Source: Ferruginibacter paludis (GTDB lineage: Bacteria; Bacteroidota; Bacteroidia; Chitinophagales; Chitinophagaceae). Taken from it: a stretch of 64,000 nt of DNA. Under the pieces are notes generated by a model. That model was not told where the DNA came from, ran no database searches, and was given only the letters and a program-made list of their open reading frames with translations. Below are positions 19,192 through 27,460 of the stretch, in pieces. Position 1 is the first letter of the stretch. Each line of letters starts with the position of its first letter. The stretch covers positions 248,001-312,000 of the forward strand of contig NZ_JAUFQJ010000003.1 of the NCBI RefSeq assembly GCF_030409685.1, given 5' to 3'. A program made the translations under genes and the position numbers.

Positions 19192-19737
19192 TTGTCTTCA
19201 ATTGTAATCCTTTCGTCGAGTGTACGCAATGGCAGAAAAAGCCCTCAGGTTGCACGGTATACTGAAGCACCACAACCGGCATCCGTCATCATCCCTTTCC
19301 TGAAAGAATGTAAATTTTCCAATTTTGAAGGGCGCTTAACACTAAAAAAAATTGATGGCACCCCCATGCGGCAATTTGCAAAGGAGATAAAAAAAGCAAA
19401 TGGTGTAAGCAATGTAATCCCTGCATATAATGGTGGTTATCCTGCGGGTTTACAAAACGCAGCTAATCATTTCTATACCCAATGGCACAGCCAACCTGTG
19501 GTGAATGCTACCATATCCAATGGGTTATTTGGTATAACACAGGTAATAACTTCACTACAATTTACGTTATGGAAAATGAAGTCATGGACCGTACCTGCCA
19601 TGTTCCCCGTTCCAACTGCAGATAAAACGTTTGATGAAAGCGGCCATGCAATAGAAAAAGAAGCAACCGAAAAGCGTGCAACTGCATTTATAGCCGAATT
19701 GATGTGGTGCATAGAAGCAAACAAAAGAATGAATTAG
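19192..19737 (+). CDS. NADPH-dependent FMN reductase-like protein, possibly degenerating
   Basis: 181 residues with a TTG start; the frame upstream is closed by TAA at 19171 with no ATG between. It belongs to the flavodoxin-like NAD(P)H-dependent oxidoreductases, recognised by SSSVRNGRKS (FMN-phosphate loop), YNGGYPAGLQNAANH, NGLFGITQVITSLQF and WTVPAMFPVP. Oddities against my memory of the family: the PEYNGGYP flavin motif reads PAYNGGYP, the usual LKN-x-x-D after it reads LQNAAN, and the N-terminal alpha/beta segment has little hydrophobic strand character (GVSNVIPA where a VIIVTP-like strand is expected). This may be a functional divergent enzyme or an eroding gene. The 175-residue FMN reductase at 47967-48494 retains the canonical PEYNG. 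Confidence 0.7.
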   Translation: MSSIVILSSSVRNGRKSPQVARYTEAPQPASVIIPFLKECKFSNFEGRLTLKKIDGTPMRQFAKEIKKANGVSNVIPAYNGGYPAGLQNAANHFYTQWHSQPVVNATISNGLFGITQVITSLQFTLWKMKSWTVPAMFPVPTADKTFDESGHAIEKEATEKRATAFIAELMWCIEANKRMN

Positions 19738-19867
19738 CACAACTCAGCAGCAGGCAAATGGCCCGTTTTTGACATACAATAATTTTACAACATTTTAATC
19801 CCAATACCTATCTCAAGATTTTCTGATGACCACATTGTACTACTTTTAAACAAGAAAATTTAAAAAA

Positions 19868-21016
19868 ATGAGCAGGTTATTGAGATGTATTTTACCCGTA
19901 ATTGTCCTTACCGGTCTAGTACCGGCATTATCATCAGCCCAATACAAGTTAAAACTTAAGTATAACAATTCCTCAGTATATGCAGGTATTGAAATTGGTT
20001 CTAAAGGTGTTAAGATGAGTTTACTTGAAATAGCAAGGAACTCAAAAAAAATCGGGTCGTTCAACATTTTGAAAGATACTTCTGTTAACACCGATTTTAT
20101 CACTTTTAATGACGCTTCGTTTAGCGCTACTTTAACCAGTGTATGTAACTTATACGCCGCTGCATTTCTAAACTACAATATTCCTACAGAACATATTTTT
20201 ACAGTAGTAAGCAGCGGTGTAAAAATCCAGGCAGAAAAAGATAATAAACAATCCTGGATCAACCGGTTGGCCGACTCAATCCGTTTTAAAATGAAAGAGC
20301 CCAAAAGGGCGGTTGATGTGGTAGATGTGCTGCAGGAAGCACGCTTATCGCATCTGGGTATTATACCAGAATCAAAGAGATATACCACTTTCTTAATTGA
20401 TATAGGAAGTGGCAATACCAAGGGTGGGTATTTTCCGAACGGTAATACTAAAGACCTTAAACTTTTTCAATTGAGCTGGGGTACCAAAAGTACCGCCAAC
20501 GCTACAGAAAAAAGATGTGATGGTGATAAAAGCATTGCCAATTTTTCAAAACAACTGGGCAGGGTAATTGCCGGGCCGGTAAATACGGAAGTTATTTACA
20601 CAATTAATGAAAGCGGCGCTTATAACATGAGCGATAACATTGCTTTCAGCGGCGGTATTGCATGGTCAGTTGCAACATTGCTTTTGCCTGAACTTACTGA
20701 CAATGCTGTAGTGTCGGTTACCTATGATGATGTGGCAAAATTCAGCGAAAAATTATCGGCCAGTTACAACGCTTTTTCAGATAGCGCCATAGTTAAAAAT
20801 ATAAAAGACAATACACTTGATAAGGCTGCCATTGCCAGAGAAGTTAAACGGGTTCACCAGGTTTTTGATCAAAGGTCCTTACTGTCTGGTACCGCATTGC
20901 TTCTTAAAATCATGCGCCAGTTTGAAGGAATCTATGAAAAGAAACAATTTTATTTAATAAAAAACGGCCAGGTAGGCTGGATCTCTGCTTATGTTGATCA
21001 GAACATTTCCCAGTAA
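19868..21016 (+). CDS. exported Ppx/GppA-fold protein
   Basis: 382 residues. A signal peptide (MSRLLRCILPVIVLTG to ALSSAQ, about 24 residues) is followed by motifs of the actin-like Ppx/GppA fold: phosphate-1 loop AGIEIGSKGVKMSL (39-52), LQEARLSHLGI (155-165, matching the EEAR segment that holds the catalytic Glu in exopolyphosphatases), phosphate-2 loop FLIDIGSGNTKGGYF (175-189), and FSGGIAWSVATLL (260-272). Canonical SNS and GGGSTE are changed to SKG and GSGNTK. Export is unusual for this fold; polyphosphate or nucleotide hydrolysis without ATP is conceivable in the periplasm, or the site may only bind ligand (inference). Followed 46 bases later by a membrane coiled-coil gene that may be its partner. 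Confidence 0.72.
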   Translation: MSRLLRCILPVIVLTGLVPALSSAQYKLKLKYNNSSVYAGIEIGSKGVKMSLLEIARNSKKIGSFNILKDTSVNTDFITFNDASFSATLTSVCNLYAAAFLNYNIPTEHIFTVVSSGVKIQAEKDNKQSWINRLADSIRFKMKEPKRAVDVVDVLQEARLSHLGIIPESKRYTTFLIDIGSGNTKGGYFPNGNTKDLKLFQLSWGTKSTANATEKRCDGDKSIANFSKQLGRVIAGPVNTEVIYTINESGAYNMSDNIAFSGGIAWSVATLLLPELTDNAVVSVTYDDVAKFSEKLSASYNAFSDSAIVKNIKDNTLDKAAIAREVKRVHQVFDQRSLLSGTALLLKIMRQFEGIYEKKQFYLIKNGQVGWISAYVDQNISQ

Positions 21017-21062
21017 AATCCTATATCCCAGACTTGTTTTTTGTTAACTAAATTTTGAACTC

Positions 21063-22010
21063 ATGAAAGATAATAAATCTTCTCTACTGCTGGTAGTATC
21101 ATTGCTTTTACTCTCACTGTCACTGGTTTTGCTGGCCATCTGGGGCTACCAGTTTTTCAATAATAACAACAAGGGAAACAGCAGCCTGCAAAAACAAACA
21201 TCTTCTGTTGCTTCCATCAACGCCAATTTACGCGATTCATTGCTGGACGCGTATTCCAGAACCATCAACAAACTGGATGTAAGAATCGGTACTGCAAAAA
21301 ATACCGCAGACTCGCTGATGGAAAATGTAGATGATAAAATAACCGAGATCAACTCTTTAAAAGAAGAGATCAGGATACTGTTGAAAAATACCGTATCAAG
21401 GGAAAGCCTCAATAATGCACGGGAAAAAATTAATGAGCTGCAACGAAAAATTGACCAGCTGCAGAACAACATCATTACTGTTGAAAATGAAAACAAGCAA
21501 TTGAAAGCGTTACTTCAGCAGTATGATAAGGATGGCTATGAGCAACAGCACAACAATGCAGCTCAATCACCTTCTGCACCTCCTGCTAAATTGCCTGCTG
21601 CAGAAAAAAAGTCACCTGCGCCAACTTTTTTATTAACGGGCATTCGTGTGATGGCCTTTTCAGCAAAGGACGATAAAGAACAGGAAACGTTGAAGGCTTC
21701 AGAAACAGAAAAGATCAATGGATCATTTACAGTAAAAAGTAATGCAGCCAAAGACAATGCCGATATTTATGTTTGCATTATGCAGCCTAACGGTAAAGTA
21801 GTACAAAACTCAGATTGGGAAGTAGGAGCCTTTGATACCCCCGAGGGAAGAAAAATTTATTCTCATAAAATAAATACCAGGTTCGACAGCGGCGAGGAAA
21901 AGCTGTTGCATTTTTCTGTAGGTGCCGATCATTTCGAAAAAGGAAATTATACGGTACTCATATACTATAATGGCCAGGTAATAGGTAAACTGGTGATGAG
22001 CCTTTCCTGA
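21063..22010 (+). CDS. membrane-anchored coiled-coil protein with C-terminal beta domain, unknown function
   Basis: 315 residues. One N-terminal membrane helix (about residues 8-30, LLLVVSLLLLSLSLVLLAIW), then a coiled coil (about 45-160) rich in heptad-spaced Leu/Ile (INSLKEEIRILLKN, INELQRKIDQLQNNI). A Pro/Ala-rich linker (QSPSAPPAKLPAAEKK) and a C-terminal beta-sandwich-like domain of about 120 residues follow (ADIYVCIMQPNGKVVQ, GNYTVLIYYNGQVIGKLVM). Topology should put the coiled coil and beta domain in the periplasm. It follows the exported Ppx/GppA-like gene by 46 bases, and the two probably form a unit: the coiled coil could present or scaffold that protein (inference). No named family recognised. 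Confidence 0.7.
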   Translation: MKDNKSSLLLVVSLLLLSLSLVLLAIWGYQFFNNNNKGNSSLQKQTSSVASINANLRDSLLDAYSRTINKLDVRIGTAKNTADSLMENVDDKITEINSLKEEIRILLKNTVSRESLNNAREKINELQRKIDQLQNNIITVENENKQLKALLQQYDKDGYEQQHNNAAQSPSAPPAKLPAAEKKSPAPTFLLTGIRVMAFSAKDDKEQETLKASETEKINGSFTVKSNAAKDNADIYVCIMQPNGKVVQNSDWEVGAFDTPEGRKIYSHKINTRFDSGEEKLLHFSVGADHFEKGNYTVLIYYNGQVIGKLVMSLS

Positions 22011-22036
22011 TACCAATTTTATCCAATGCGGGATAT

Positions 22037-22444
22037 TTATTTCGTCTGTATTTCAGAAAAGCTATTGAGTAAATCCATAGCTTTTTTTGTATCCGCACTT
22101 TTTACAAATATGTGGTCGTGATAACAGGCGGCTACTACATTACAGCTGATACCAGCCGATGCAAGGACGTTTGAAAACGCAGCTGTAAACCCCACCGCTT
22201 CCAATGAAGAATGCACCTTTAAAGTAATCCAGGAGGCGATAAAAGAATAGCTGAGCAGCAGCTGATCCGCTTTGTCTTTTTTTAGTATTACCGTATATCC
22301 TTCCTGCTCTTTAAAAATTGAAATAACATCCAGCGGATTTATTGCTGTTAGCTCTTTGCAGGTGCAAAAAACAAATTCGCCGGGATTATGTATTGGCTGC
22401 ATTGTTTTTAAAAGAATATCAAGGCTTTTTTCTGCTGTCTTCAT
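22037..22444 (-). CDS. ACT domain-containing protein
   Basis: 135 residues. The N-terminal half (LLKTMQPIHNPGEFVFCT, then PLDVISIFKEQEGYTVIL) and C-terminal half (SLEAVGFTAAFSNVLASAGISCNVVAACYHDHIFV) match the two-domain ACT_3-type proteins, small cytoplasmic proteins that probably bind amino acids or related ligands. The SNVLASAGISCN segment is the usual ACT ligand-side helix and turn. It converges on the coiled-coil gene (26 bases apart) and follows the DJ-1/PfpI gene on the same strand by 46 bases. The regulatory partner is unknown. Confidence 0.85.
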   Translation of the reverse strand: MKTAEKSLDILLKTMQPIHNPGEFVFCTCKELTAINPLDVISIFKEQEGYTVILKKDKADQLLLSYSFIASWITLKVHSSLEAVGFTAAFSNVLASAGISCNVVAACYHDHIFVKSADTKKAMDLLNSFSEIQTK

Positions 22445-22490
22445 ATTTATAAAAATTGAGTGCTGCCTTTTGTATCATACCCACTTCAGC

Positions 22491-23123
22491 TTAGCTGTCA
22501 ACACGGATGTCCGCATTTTTTTTATGGTATTGTAAATAAAAATTATCTTCCTCCATATCTTCTATCCAGTTATATTCAATTTCAAAAGCAACTTTCCGGG
22601 CATAATCAACCCCATGGATATCGGATAAAAAACCGAGCGACATATCCATACCCGCACTCACTCCGGCTGAGGTATAAAATTTATCCGCTTTTGTCCAGCG
22701 GGCTTTTTTAATCCATTCCACATGTTGCCCCTGTGTTATAACCCAGTCAAAAGCTTTTTTATTGGAAGTTGCTTTTCTGCCATCCAACAGCCCTGTCTTT
22801 GCAAGCAATGCACTGCCAGTACACACGGTTAAAACATACTTACTTTGCCCACAAATTTCGATTATCTTCTCAATTAGCCCATCATCATTCACTGCAGCCC
22901 TCGTACCGTGCCCGCCCGGAATAAGAAAGATATCAACTTCATTCCTTAAATCGTTCATACGCTCCGTTACAATTGAAATGCCATGTTCATTTTTAATTAT
23001 TCCTCCCGCAAGTGAACAAAAAGAAACCTGGTATTTATCTTTTAGTCTGCCAAAAATTTCTACCGGCCCAAACACATCCAATGTTTCAAAATCTTCGAAT
23101 AATAAAACTGTCAAATTCATCAT
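22491..23123 (-). CDS. DJ-1/PfpI family protein, isonitrile hydratase-like
   Basis: 210 residues of the class I glutamine-amidotransferase-like DJ-1/PfpI fold. The nucleophile elbow is VCTGSALLAKTGLLDG with Cys101-Thr102. ETLDVFGPVE places an Asp at 16, and IPGGHGTR lies at 68-75. Cys101, the following Thr and an Asp near position 17 match my recollection of bacterial isonitrile hydratase catalytic residues, so that activity or a related hydratase/glyoxalase is plausible. No AraC-type DNA-binding domain is attached. Probably cytoplasmic. It may share a transcript with the ACT gene 46 bases downstream. A 196-base gap separates it from the ApnL-like gene. Confidence 0.85.
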   Translation of the reverse strand: MMNLTVLLFEDFETLDVFGPVEIFGRLKDKYQVSFCSLAGGIIKNEHGISIVTERMNDLRNEVDIFLIPGGHGTRAAVNDDGLIEKIIEICGQSKYVLTVCTGSALLAKTGLLDGRKATSNKKAFDWVITQGQHVEWIKKARWTKADKFYTSAGVSAGMDMSLGFLSDIHGVDYARKVAFEIEYNWIEDMEEDNFYLQYHKKNADIRVDS

Positions 23124-23319
23124 TTAATTTTATATTTTATCACTTCAGTTATAGAATGATATTGACTACACAATGTTTAAATGGCATGAGCAATTTAAAC
23201 TTGTCTTCAAAACAGCTGTTGTTAAATCTAAGCTTTAAAACAAAACCAGTAAGTACACGCTCCGATGCTATAATAAACCCTAATAGTTTTTTACAAACAC
23301 AAACAAGTCTGTCGGTTGA

Positions 23320-24795
23320 TTATTGCATAATCGTAACACTTGCTGCAGCATGAAGCCCCATCACACTGAGCCTTTTCCAATCGTTGGCAAAAACGCTGTC
23401 TTCCCTTACATCTCTTTCAGTAATGACGTAATCTGTTTCCAGGACGGCATCCGGATTTATTCTTTTACCGATTGATACCGGTGAAACGTGAATGGCTTTA
23501 TTGGTAAATGACTGAATTGTTTGCATTATATCCGGCAGGCTTTCCAGGTTTTCTATAATGGTTCGGATGTCTGAGGCATGCGCCTGTGGCATCAAACTAA
23601 AACTCACAAAATCGTGCGGCAAACTACCCGGCCTGTTACGGTTAAGTGCGGCAAAATAGGCATCCGTTCCATAGCCGATTTTTATAGATGGAAAAGCAGC
23701 CTTCATCAGCCCATATCCTTTTTCCATCAATCCCGCCGGAGTTACAGCATGCTTTTTATCGAGCAACAGCACTGAGTCAATGTACTGTACGACTGGCTTT
23801 ATTTCCTGTAAAAGAAGTTGAAATGTTTCGTCATATTTATCTGCAAAAAATAACACCAGTTCCAGCCTTGCGCCCAGCTCCGCCACAATTGCCACATCCT
23901 TTTCCAATTGCTGTGGCCAGCCGGCTCTATCCAGGTACAGCTCTGTACGGTAATGGTGCACGTTGTTTTCATTAAAAAATTTCTCCTGCTTACCAGTCAA
24001 GGCTATTTGTTCCAACCGCATGCTATAACCAATTTTGGATGTGGTATTCGTTGGTACTTCTATTTTTGTCGAAGGTCTTTTTTCTACCGCAGGGTTTGAA
24101 TTTCCGCTGACAGTCAACACAATTTTTTGCTGCATCTTATCTCCTTTTTTTACCACCACCGGAAACGGAATGCGCTGTGGCGTGGAATAAGTTTTAAACG
24201 AACTGTCGCTCCAGTTCCGCTGATCTTCTGTTTCAAAAATATCACCACTGAAATAAAGCTTTGCAGTCATTGCTTCGGCAGGCTTCCATTGCATTTGCTG
24301 TATTTCTTTAAACGGCTGATCGGGTGAAACCAATTCAGGAAACGCAGCCGTATATACATCACCCGAAGGTTCTACAATAGTTGCCGGTTTTCCTTTTGTT
24401 TCCTTTAACGGATGCAATACACACAGGCCAATCCGGTTCTTTTTAAAATCGCTCAGCGCCAGGCCATGCATGGTAATGCTGATGCTGCTGTCTGCTTTAC
24501 CCTCAATTACAAAATTGGCACTGTATTGTATGCCGTTAAAATTATACAATGCGATATAGCCGATGTAAAAACCATCATCGCCTGCATCTACTATTTCATT
24601 GGTAATTTCAGGCACAATGGTGTCCCAGCTTTCGTTTCTTACAGCACCATATATCATGCGTACAATTTCTGTGCTGCCACATTTGATATACCGCAGGTTG
24701 CCTGCTTCATATATGCAGGTTAGGTTTCCGGCCTTTAGTAATTTGTATGGCAGTAAATGAACGTCTAGCGCAATGTCAAAACTTTCCTCAATCAT
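23320..24795 (-). CDS. D-apionate lactonase-like protein (ApnL family)
   Basis: 491 residues with no signal peptide. The N-terminal third, with LTCIYEAGNLRYIKCG, EIVRMIYGAVRNESWDTIVPEI and the later NRIGLCVLHPL, VEPSGDVYTAAFPELVSPDQPF and FETEDQRNWSDSSFKTY, matches what I recall of ApnL, which opens D-apionolactone to D-apionate. The C-terminal half looks like a TIM-barrel-type domain (LEKDVAIVAELGARLELVLFFA; GLMKAAFPSIKIGYGTDAYF). It is last in the run after a GH140 apiosidase-like gene, an SMP-30 lactonase and the dgo genes, which supports sugar-lactone metabolism. Dedicated apionate catabolic enzymes are absent here, so another aldonolactone could be the substrate. Assignment is from memory of the family. 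Confidence 0.7.
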   Translation of the reverse strand: MIEESFDIALDVHLLPYKLLKAGNLTCIYEAGNLRYIKCGSTEIVRMIYGAVRNESWDTIVPEITNEIVDAGDDGFYIGYIALYNFNGIQYSANFVIEGKADSSISITMHGLALSDFKKNRIGLCVLHPLKETKGKPATIVEPSGDVYTAAFPELVSPDQPFKEIQQMQWKPAEAMTAKLYFSGDIFETEDQRNWSDSSFKTYSTPQRIPFPVVVKKGDKMQQKIVLTVSGNSNPAVEKRPSTKIEVPTNTTSKIGYSMRLEQIALTGKQEKFFNENNVHHYRTELYLDRAGWPQQLEKDVAIVAELGARLELVLFFADKYDETFQLLLQEIKPVVQYIDSVLLLDKKHAVTPAGLMEKGYGLMKAAFPSIKIGYGTDAYFAALNRNRPGSLPHDFVSFSLMPQAHASDIRTIIENLESLPDIMQTIQSFTNKAIHVSPVSIGKRINPDAVLETDYVITERDVREDSVFANDWKRLSVMGLHAAASVTIMQ

Positions 24796-24849
24796 TTTCT
24801 TTATGTATTTTAATTAGTTGACCTTACTATTAATTTGGTATGCTAACTG

Positions 24850-26211
24850 TCAATATGCGCTGGGTTCAGGATAATTTTTTGACGCATCGTCCAGCACCAG
24901 CAACCAGTCACTACCGCGGCCCACAGAGGTTGGTGTAAATTCTTTGCTGCCGGTATTGTCAAACTCACCCAATGCGATGGTATATCCATCTCTTGGATTA
25001 AACCACCAGCCACGCAATTTCGGGGCGGCTAATTTGGAAGTATTCACGGTTGTCTTTCTGCCATAGGGAATATACACCATCATAAAATCTTCAGCAGATG
25101 ACATGGCCGCCATTTTGTATTCCAGCCCTTCCGGATTATTACCGGCAATAGCCGATTGATCCATCACCAGTTTTTGCCAGTTCCGTTTTTCAAACATGCG
25201 CCGCATGTAGCCTACCTGGTAAGCACCCCGGTAATTCATAGCCACGTGCCAGTTGGTCCGTGCGTTGTTGACTGGCTCCCGTTTTTCTGTATACATCTGC
25301 CAGATATTGTGATCGCCATACGTATGTCCTGCACCACCGGATAGCATGTTCCAGTAAGCTGCCTCCCTTGTATCAAAATCATCCATCCAGCCTTTCTCGC
25401 CGGGATTCCAGTCATTGGGATGATCTTCATAATTGGGTTCAGCATTTAGATGCGGTTTCGCATTTTGCAACGTATAGGCTCTGATATTGGTTTTATAATC
25501 GGGGTTGCCCACTTTATGGCCCGTCTGCGACATATGAAAATCAATCCATGCATCGTCAGCAAAAAAATCGTAGGAGCTTGAACCACCGCTGGGATGATAG
25601 GTTAATAAATGTTTGTTTTGATCCACTGATCTAATACCTGCTGCCATGGCCCTGATGATGGCATAATGTGTTTCGTTTTGAGGTATGCGATCGCCTCCCA
25701 ACACCCATACAATGGGTTTGTTCAAATATCTTTTAGCCATCCAGGCGCCAAATATTTTTGCGTTTTCAGGAGTAAAAATTTCAGGGCCTGTACCCCATTG
25801 ATCTTTATACCATTTATCAGCCCAGGTTGGTAACAGGGCGATGATAAGCCCATTTTTCGCTGCTTCATTAATTATAAAATCAACGTGCCTGAAATAGGCT
25901 TCGTTGGGTTTTGTGGGATCATTATTAATTAAAGGTTTAGCCCCATAAGCGTTGGGTGTATTCAGCCCATCCAGCTCTGCCAATGCAACCGCCTGTATTA
26001 CCGTAAAGCCTTTATCAGCACGGTTTTTAAGATATTCGATGGCTTCTTCCCTGGTAAGGCGGTGAAACAATTCCCATGCAGTATCACCCAGCCAGAAAAA
26101 CGGCTTACCATCTTTTTTTAAGAGATAATGTTTATCGGCACTCACTTTAAGTTGTGCCGTAACGGAAAATGTCAGTAAGTTTATAAGGAACAAACTCAGC
26201 AATCGTTTCAT
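24850..26211 (-). CDS. GH140/DUF4038 glycoside hydrolase, apiosidase-like
   Basis: 453 residues with a signal peptide (MKRLLSLFLINLLTFSVTAQ). DUF4038 TIM-barrel signatures: DGKPFFWLGDTAWELFHRLTREE, then WVLGGDR with Asp174 (candidate acid/base) and LNAEPNYED with Glu258 (candidate nucleophile), matching the Asp/Glu pair of characterised GH140 enzymes. The C-terminal 80 residues (RGWWFNPRDGYTIALGEF, SDWLLVLDD) are the collagen-binding-like domain usual in this family. GH140 enzymes remove apiose from rhamnogalacturonan-II side chains; related DUF4038 enzymes have other specificities. Neighbours are an ApnL-like lactonase and the galactonate pathway, so it likely supplies a plant-derived sugar from the periplasm or outer surface. 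Confidence 0.88.
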   Translation of the reverse strand: MKRLLSLFLINLLTFSVTAQLKVSADKHYLLKKDGKPFFWLGDTAWELFHRLTREEAIEYLKNRADKGFTVIQAVALAELDGLNTPNAYGAKPLINNDPTKPNEAYFRHVDFIINEAAKNGLIIALLPTWADKWYKDQWGTGPEIFTPENAKIFGAWMAKRYLNKPIVWVLGGDRIPQNETHYAIIRAMAAGIRSVDQNKHLLTYHPSGGSSSYDFFADDAWIDFHMSQTGHKVGNPDYKTNIRAYTLQNAKPHLNAEPNYEDHPNDWNPGEKGWMDDFDTREAAYWNMLSGGAGHTYGDHNIWQMYTEKREPVNNARTNWHVAMNYRGAYQVGYMRRMFEKRNWQKLVMDQSAIAGNNPEGLEYKMAAMSSAEDFMMVYIPYGRKTTVNTSKLAAPKLRGWWFNPRDGYTIALGEFDNTGSKEFTPTSVGRGSDWLLVLDDASKNYPEPSAY

Positions 26212-26393
26212 ATTCAGAGGTCATTTAAAGTAAAAAATTAAAAACTTTGCCTGCTGTTTGAAAGTTACTGATTTAATCATTTGACTTCAGTAAATAAAAC
26301 ATTCTTATTTTAAACTTCCGTCAAATCACATTATTTCCGCAACGATAAATCCTGTTTTCGACTTTTTAATTCTTAATTCTGGCATCCGATATC

Positions 26394-27434
26394 TTATCCA
26401 TGCAGTTTCACCCGCAGCACAATATCATCCGCCGTAATGTACAACACATCTTTTGTTTCATTAAAAGCGCAATTGGAAGTTTTTCGTACATACACTTTTA
26501 TCAGGCCCAGCAATTTGCCGGCCGGCGAAATAATATTTATGCCATCAGGGCCGGCACTGAAAATATTGCCATACTTATCCAGCTTAAATCCATCAGCACC
26601 TTGTTTTACAGCGGCTTTTATTTTTAAGTCAGTTCCATCAAGCAATACGCCACCACTTTTAATATCGCCCTTTTCATCGAGGTTATAGGCAAACCATTTC
26701 GGGTGTGTATCCTCACTGCTGGCAACATACAAAATTTTTTCATCCAGCGACAAGGCGATGCCGTTGGGGTTGGTTATAGAGTCTATCAGTAAACTGGTTT
26801 TACCCGCTGCATCAATTTTATACACGCCTTCAAATTTTAATTCTCTTGTCGGATCTTCGGCCCGTTTTGGTAAACCATAAATCGGATCAGTGAAGTAGAT
26901 ATTGCTTTTACTGTCGGCCACCAGATCATTCGGACTGTTATATTTTTTTCCATTGTAATTGGCTGAAAGTACCGTAAAATCGGGCTTCGGTGAATCAAGC
27001 GGAGCATTCAATCTTACCACCTGCCGGTTACCAGATTGACATAAAAGCAATCTTCCATCTTTATCCAGCGCAAGACCATTGGCGCCATCTTCGCCCCCAT
27101 CCCGTTTTATTGCCGCAGTATAACCAGAGGGCGTTAAATACAATTTTGTGGTATCACCGGCCTTCCATTGAAATATTTTATTTTCCGGCACATCTGTAAA
27201 CAACAACATTTGTTTGGCTGCAATCCAAACCGGCCCTTCACTCCAGGTGAAGTTTTTTCCAATCACTTCCAGTGTGGCGTTGCTGTTAATTAATTTAAAA
27301 GCACTGCTGTCGTAAATTTCTATTTTACCAATTGCACTGTCAGGTGTTGCTGTCGTTTTATCATCCGTTTGATTGTTGCAACTATACATGCTGATGGCAC
27401 ATAGGGCAGCTGTAACAAAGAAAATATTTTTCAT
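26394..27434 (-). CDS. SMP-30/gluconolactonase family lipoprotein
   Basis: 346 residues. The lipoprotein signal MKNIFFVTAALCAISMYSC places Cys19 as the lipidated residue. The six-bladed propeller of the SMP-30/gluconolactonase family follows, with the metal-site motifs SEGPVW (about 65), SPNDLV (about 165) and NPNGIALSLDEKILYV (about 225). The enzymes hydrolyse sugar aldonolactones with a divalent cation. In the dgo cluster the likely substrate is galactono-lactone, giving galactonate for DgoD, but outside the inner membrane (inference from the lipobox). It starts 26 bases after dgoK stops and is probably co-transcribed with it. Confidence 0.9.
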   Translation of the reverse strand: MKNIFFVTAALCAISMYSCNNQTDDKTTATPDSAIGKIEIYDSSAFKLINSNATLEVIGKNFTWSEGPVWIAAKQMLLFTDVPENKIFQWKAGDTTKLYLTPSGYTAAIKRDGGEDGANGLALDKDGRLLLCQSGNRQVVRLNAPLDSPKPDFTVLSANYNGKKYNSPNDLVADSKSNIYFTDPIYGLPKRAEDPTRELKFEGVYKIDAAGKTSLLIDSITNPNGIALSLDEKILYVASSEDTHPKWFAYNLDEKGDIKSGGVLLDGTDLKIKAAVKQGADGFKLDKYGNIFSAGPDGINIISPAGKLLGLIKVYVRKTSNCAFNETKDVLYITADDIVLRVKLHG

Positions 27435-27460
27435 GATGGCTTATTTTAGCAATGATAAAT

